Shown here: positions 22,401 to 23,637 of the stretch, one piece after another
Numbering within the stretch: position 1 is the stretch's first letter
Layout of the letters: each line of letters opens with the position of its first letter
Assembly: GCA_964444795.1 (NCBI GenBank)
Contig: CAYUIQ010000139.1
Span: 1-23,637 of the forward strand
Source of the DNA: JABMRP01 sp964444795
GTDB taxonomy: Bacteria; Planctomycetota; Planctomycetia; Pirellulales; Thermoguttaceae
Reading direction: 5' to 3'
DNA: 23,637 nucleotides
Made by a program: the position numbers and the translations under genes
The notes under the pieces: generated by a model
What the model was told of the DNA's origin: nothing
The model's database searches: none
Seen by the model: only the letters and a program-made list of their open reading frames with translations

Positions 22401-23468
22401 TCAGCGGTTGATGCCGGCCTGGAGACTGAAGCCCTCGAAGCCGAGGAACCCCAGCGTCGGCGCCCCGGCTTCGGCCCAGAGTTGTCCTTCGTACGCGCCG
22501 CGGACGAAGACCTGACCACACTCCAACTGGCGAGCCCACTCAACGCCCAGGTCCAGACTGAAGACGGGCACCACCTCGTCGGCGTCGTCGAGCCGGGCAA
22601 ACGGTACCGGCGGGTTGGCCCCGGCGGCCGGGTTGACAAAGCGACTGAGCGATTTCTTGCCAAACAGAAGCGAACCGCGTCCGGCGCCAAACAGCGTGAA
22701 GCCTCCACAGCCCACGGGTTTGCGAAACTCGGCGGCCAGTGTGGGCCCCAGCCCTTCGAACGTCCGCTCCCAGGTGAGTTGCTGTACGCCCGCGCCACCG
22801 TCGACGACCGCCGCGACGAAGTCCTGCTCCAGTGCGGCGTAGCGGAGACCGCCGCTGGCAATGATTTCCACGCCCGCCAGATTCGCGTTCAGTGTCCCCT
22901 CCAAATCGAACGTCCGCGCGCTGAGGCTGCTGTCGGCGATGAGCGTCTGCCCGGGCGCGTAGGTCGAGATGGCAGCCGGGAGGGTCACGGTGACGACCTG
23001 GGCCGAATGGGTTGTCGCCGCGTCCGACACCAGGGCCAGGCTCTTGCTGTCTTGGTGGAAATCCCAGTAGGTCGCCCGAATTCCCGTCCGACGCGGACCG
23101 GCATAGCCAAGCCAGGCACGCATATTCGGCTCGTGACGGTACTCGAAGGGAAGCAGATTCATCGTCCCGGTGAGGCCGTCGACGGTACTCGCCTCGAACG
23201 ACTCCTTGAAGTGGGGCTTGGTAAAGATCACCGCCGCCCCGCCGAACAATCCGCCGCGACGCTCGCAGCACGGCCGATCGACGTCGGGCAACCGCCCGAC
23301 GGTCGTCCGCAGGGCGGCCAGTTCGGCCTCCAACCGGTCAATTCGGGCGGTAGCGCCGTCCATGATCATGGCCGGGTACGCATTATCCCCAGGCTGCGCC
23401 CAAGCCGTGGCCGTCAAGAGGAGCAGCGCGGACGCGATACCCGAAACGAAGCCAACCGAGCGAATCAT
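22401..23468 (-). CDS. Lpg1974/Legionella-OMP-like outer-membrane porin
   Basis: A 355-aa outer-membrane protein. A signal peptide covers 1-24 (cut after TAWA). A short coiled coil (about 39-58, IDRLEAELAALRTTVGRL) and a CC pair follow. The remainder consists of alternating beta-strands consistent with a barrel: YAGPRRTGIRATYWDF, TFDLEGTLNANLAGVEI, SGGLRYAALEQDF, FTLFGAGRGSLLFG and VFSLDLGVEW. The order (GxRxxYWDF, then LDLE with GLRYA, then a GRGSLLFG-like block) matches the Lpg1974-type pore-forming family, which is expanded in planctomycetes. The last residues (FSLQAGINR) lack the classical terminal aromatic. GGGGG lies just before the ATG. The protein is likely a general pore; substrate unknown. 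Confidence 0.8.
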   Translation of the reverse strand: MIRSVGFVSGIASALLLLTATAWAQPGDNAYPAMIMDGATARIDRLEAELAALRTTVGRLPDVDRPCCERRGGLFGGAAVIFTKPHFKESFEASTVDGLTGTMNLLPFEYRHEPNMRAWLGYAGPRRTGIRATYWDFHQDSKSLALVSDAATTHSAQVVTVTLPAAISTYAPGQTLIADSSLSARTFDLEGTLNANLAGVEIIASGGLRYAALEQDFVAAVVDGGAGVQQLTWERTFEGLGPTLAAEFRKPVGCGGFTLFGAGRGSLLFGKKSLSRFVNPAAGANPPVPFARLDDADEVVPVFSLDLGVEWARQLECGQVFVRGAYEGQLWAEAGAPTLGFLGFEGFSLQAGINR

Positions 23469-23507
23469 GGGACCCCCCCAATGTGGTAAATTGATACATC
23501 CATCCGG

Positions 23508-23513
23508 ATTGTA
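23508..23513 (-). promoter_or_regulatory. Candidate -10 box for the porin gene
   Basis: TACAAT on the minus strand (5 of 6 matches), about 40 bases before the ATG. The best -35 at 16 bases is CTTACC, which is weak. Confidence 0.3.
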
Positions 23514-23595
23514 TCGGTTATTCCGCTTGGGTAAGGTTAGCCCAGATTATTCATGGCCCTGGGAATTGCGTAACACACTATTGTAGCTACGTTCG

Positions 23596-23637
23596 CCAGA
23601 ACGTGGTCGTAACCCTTGGACATGCCCCACGTTCTGG
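23596..23637. repeat. Palindromic repeat cut by the window's right edge
   Basis: CCAGAACGTGG (23596-23606) is exactly inverted at 23627-23637 (CCACGTTCTGG) with a 20-nt loop. The left arm extends leftward as GTAGCTACGTTCG, whose partner would lie beyond the window. I recall this GTAGCTACGTTCGCCAGAAC palindrome as common in planctomycete intergenic DNA. Confidence 0.6.

Noticed and set aside
22482..23489. 335-aa plus-strand frame antisense to the porin gene
   Set aside because: The minus strand has a signal peptide and barrel pattern; the plus frame has neither.

Overview
The window is GC-rich DNA that reads like a planctomycete chromosome, probably Pirellulales-like. The indicators, partly from memory of those genomes, are: a giant secreted alpha-2-macroglobulin-like protein with TPRs, a PEP-CTERM surface protein, an Lpg1974/Legionella-OMP-like porin, a lipoprotein carrying a PWDYCC motif, a Tat-exported degenerate aldo/keto reductase beside a tetraheme cytochrome, and several families of imperfect palindromes confined to gene gaps. 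No rRNA, tRNA, IS element, phage gene or CRISPR array was found. Nearly all the coding DNA concerns the cell envelope or periplasm.

Layout. (1) 77-4821, minus strand: a likely five-gene envelope-export operon. In transcription order it holds a Cys-rich secreted protein, a MacB/DevC-type ABC permease, a Cys-containing lipoprotein, an HlyD-type adaptor and an ABC ATPase. The last two overlap by one base (TAATG). (2) 4981-7029, minus strand: an HpcH/HpaI-type class II aldolase and a CtBP-like D-2-hydroxyacid dehydrogenase, each with a candidate promoter. (3) 7493-10120, plus strand: an 875-aa PEP-CTERM protein built from about 23 beta-helix-like repeats with a YGIRA signature, including a recent 168-bp tandem duplication. 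(4) 10461-12176, plus strand: Tat-signal AKR-fold protein and tetraheme cytochrome c. (5) 12275-20629, minus strand: a 2784-aa TPR/alpha-2-macroglobulin protein that fills over a third of the window. (6) 21006-21980 and 22110-22376, plus strand: a membrane-anchored SIMPL-domain protein and an 88-aa small protein. (7) 22401-23468, minus strand: an outer-membrane porin-like protein.

The most unusual item is the giant macroglobulin. A TPR plus macroglobulin-like module at its N-terminus recurs at its C-terminus, with recognisable residue-by-residue similarity. The usual thioester motif (GCxEQ) is reduced to GCQLA, and a long low-complexity acidic then Gly/Asn/Gln-rich segment sits where a bait region would be expected. 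It looks like a non-thioester periplasmic or surface scaffold or protease trap. It is transcribed divergently from the SIMPL gene and convergently with the tetraheme cytochrome.

Several start codons were moved downstream of the longest open frame on the basis of ribosome-binding sites and signal peptides. Long open frames antisense to the real genes were rejected as codon-bias shadows. All family assignments come from reading motifs; no database search was possible.
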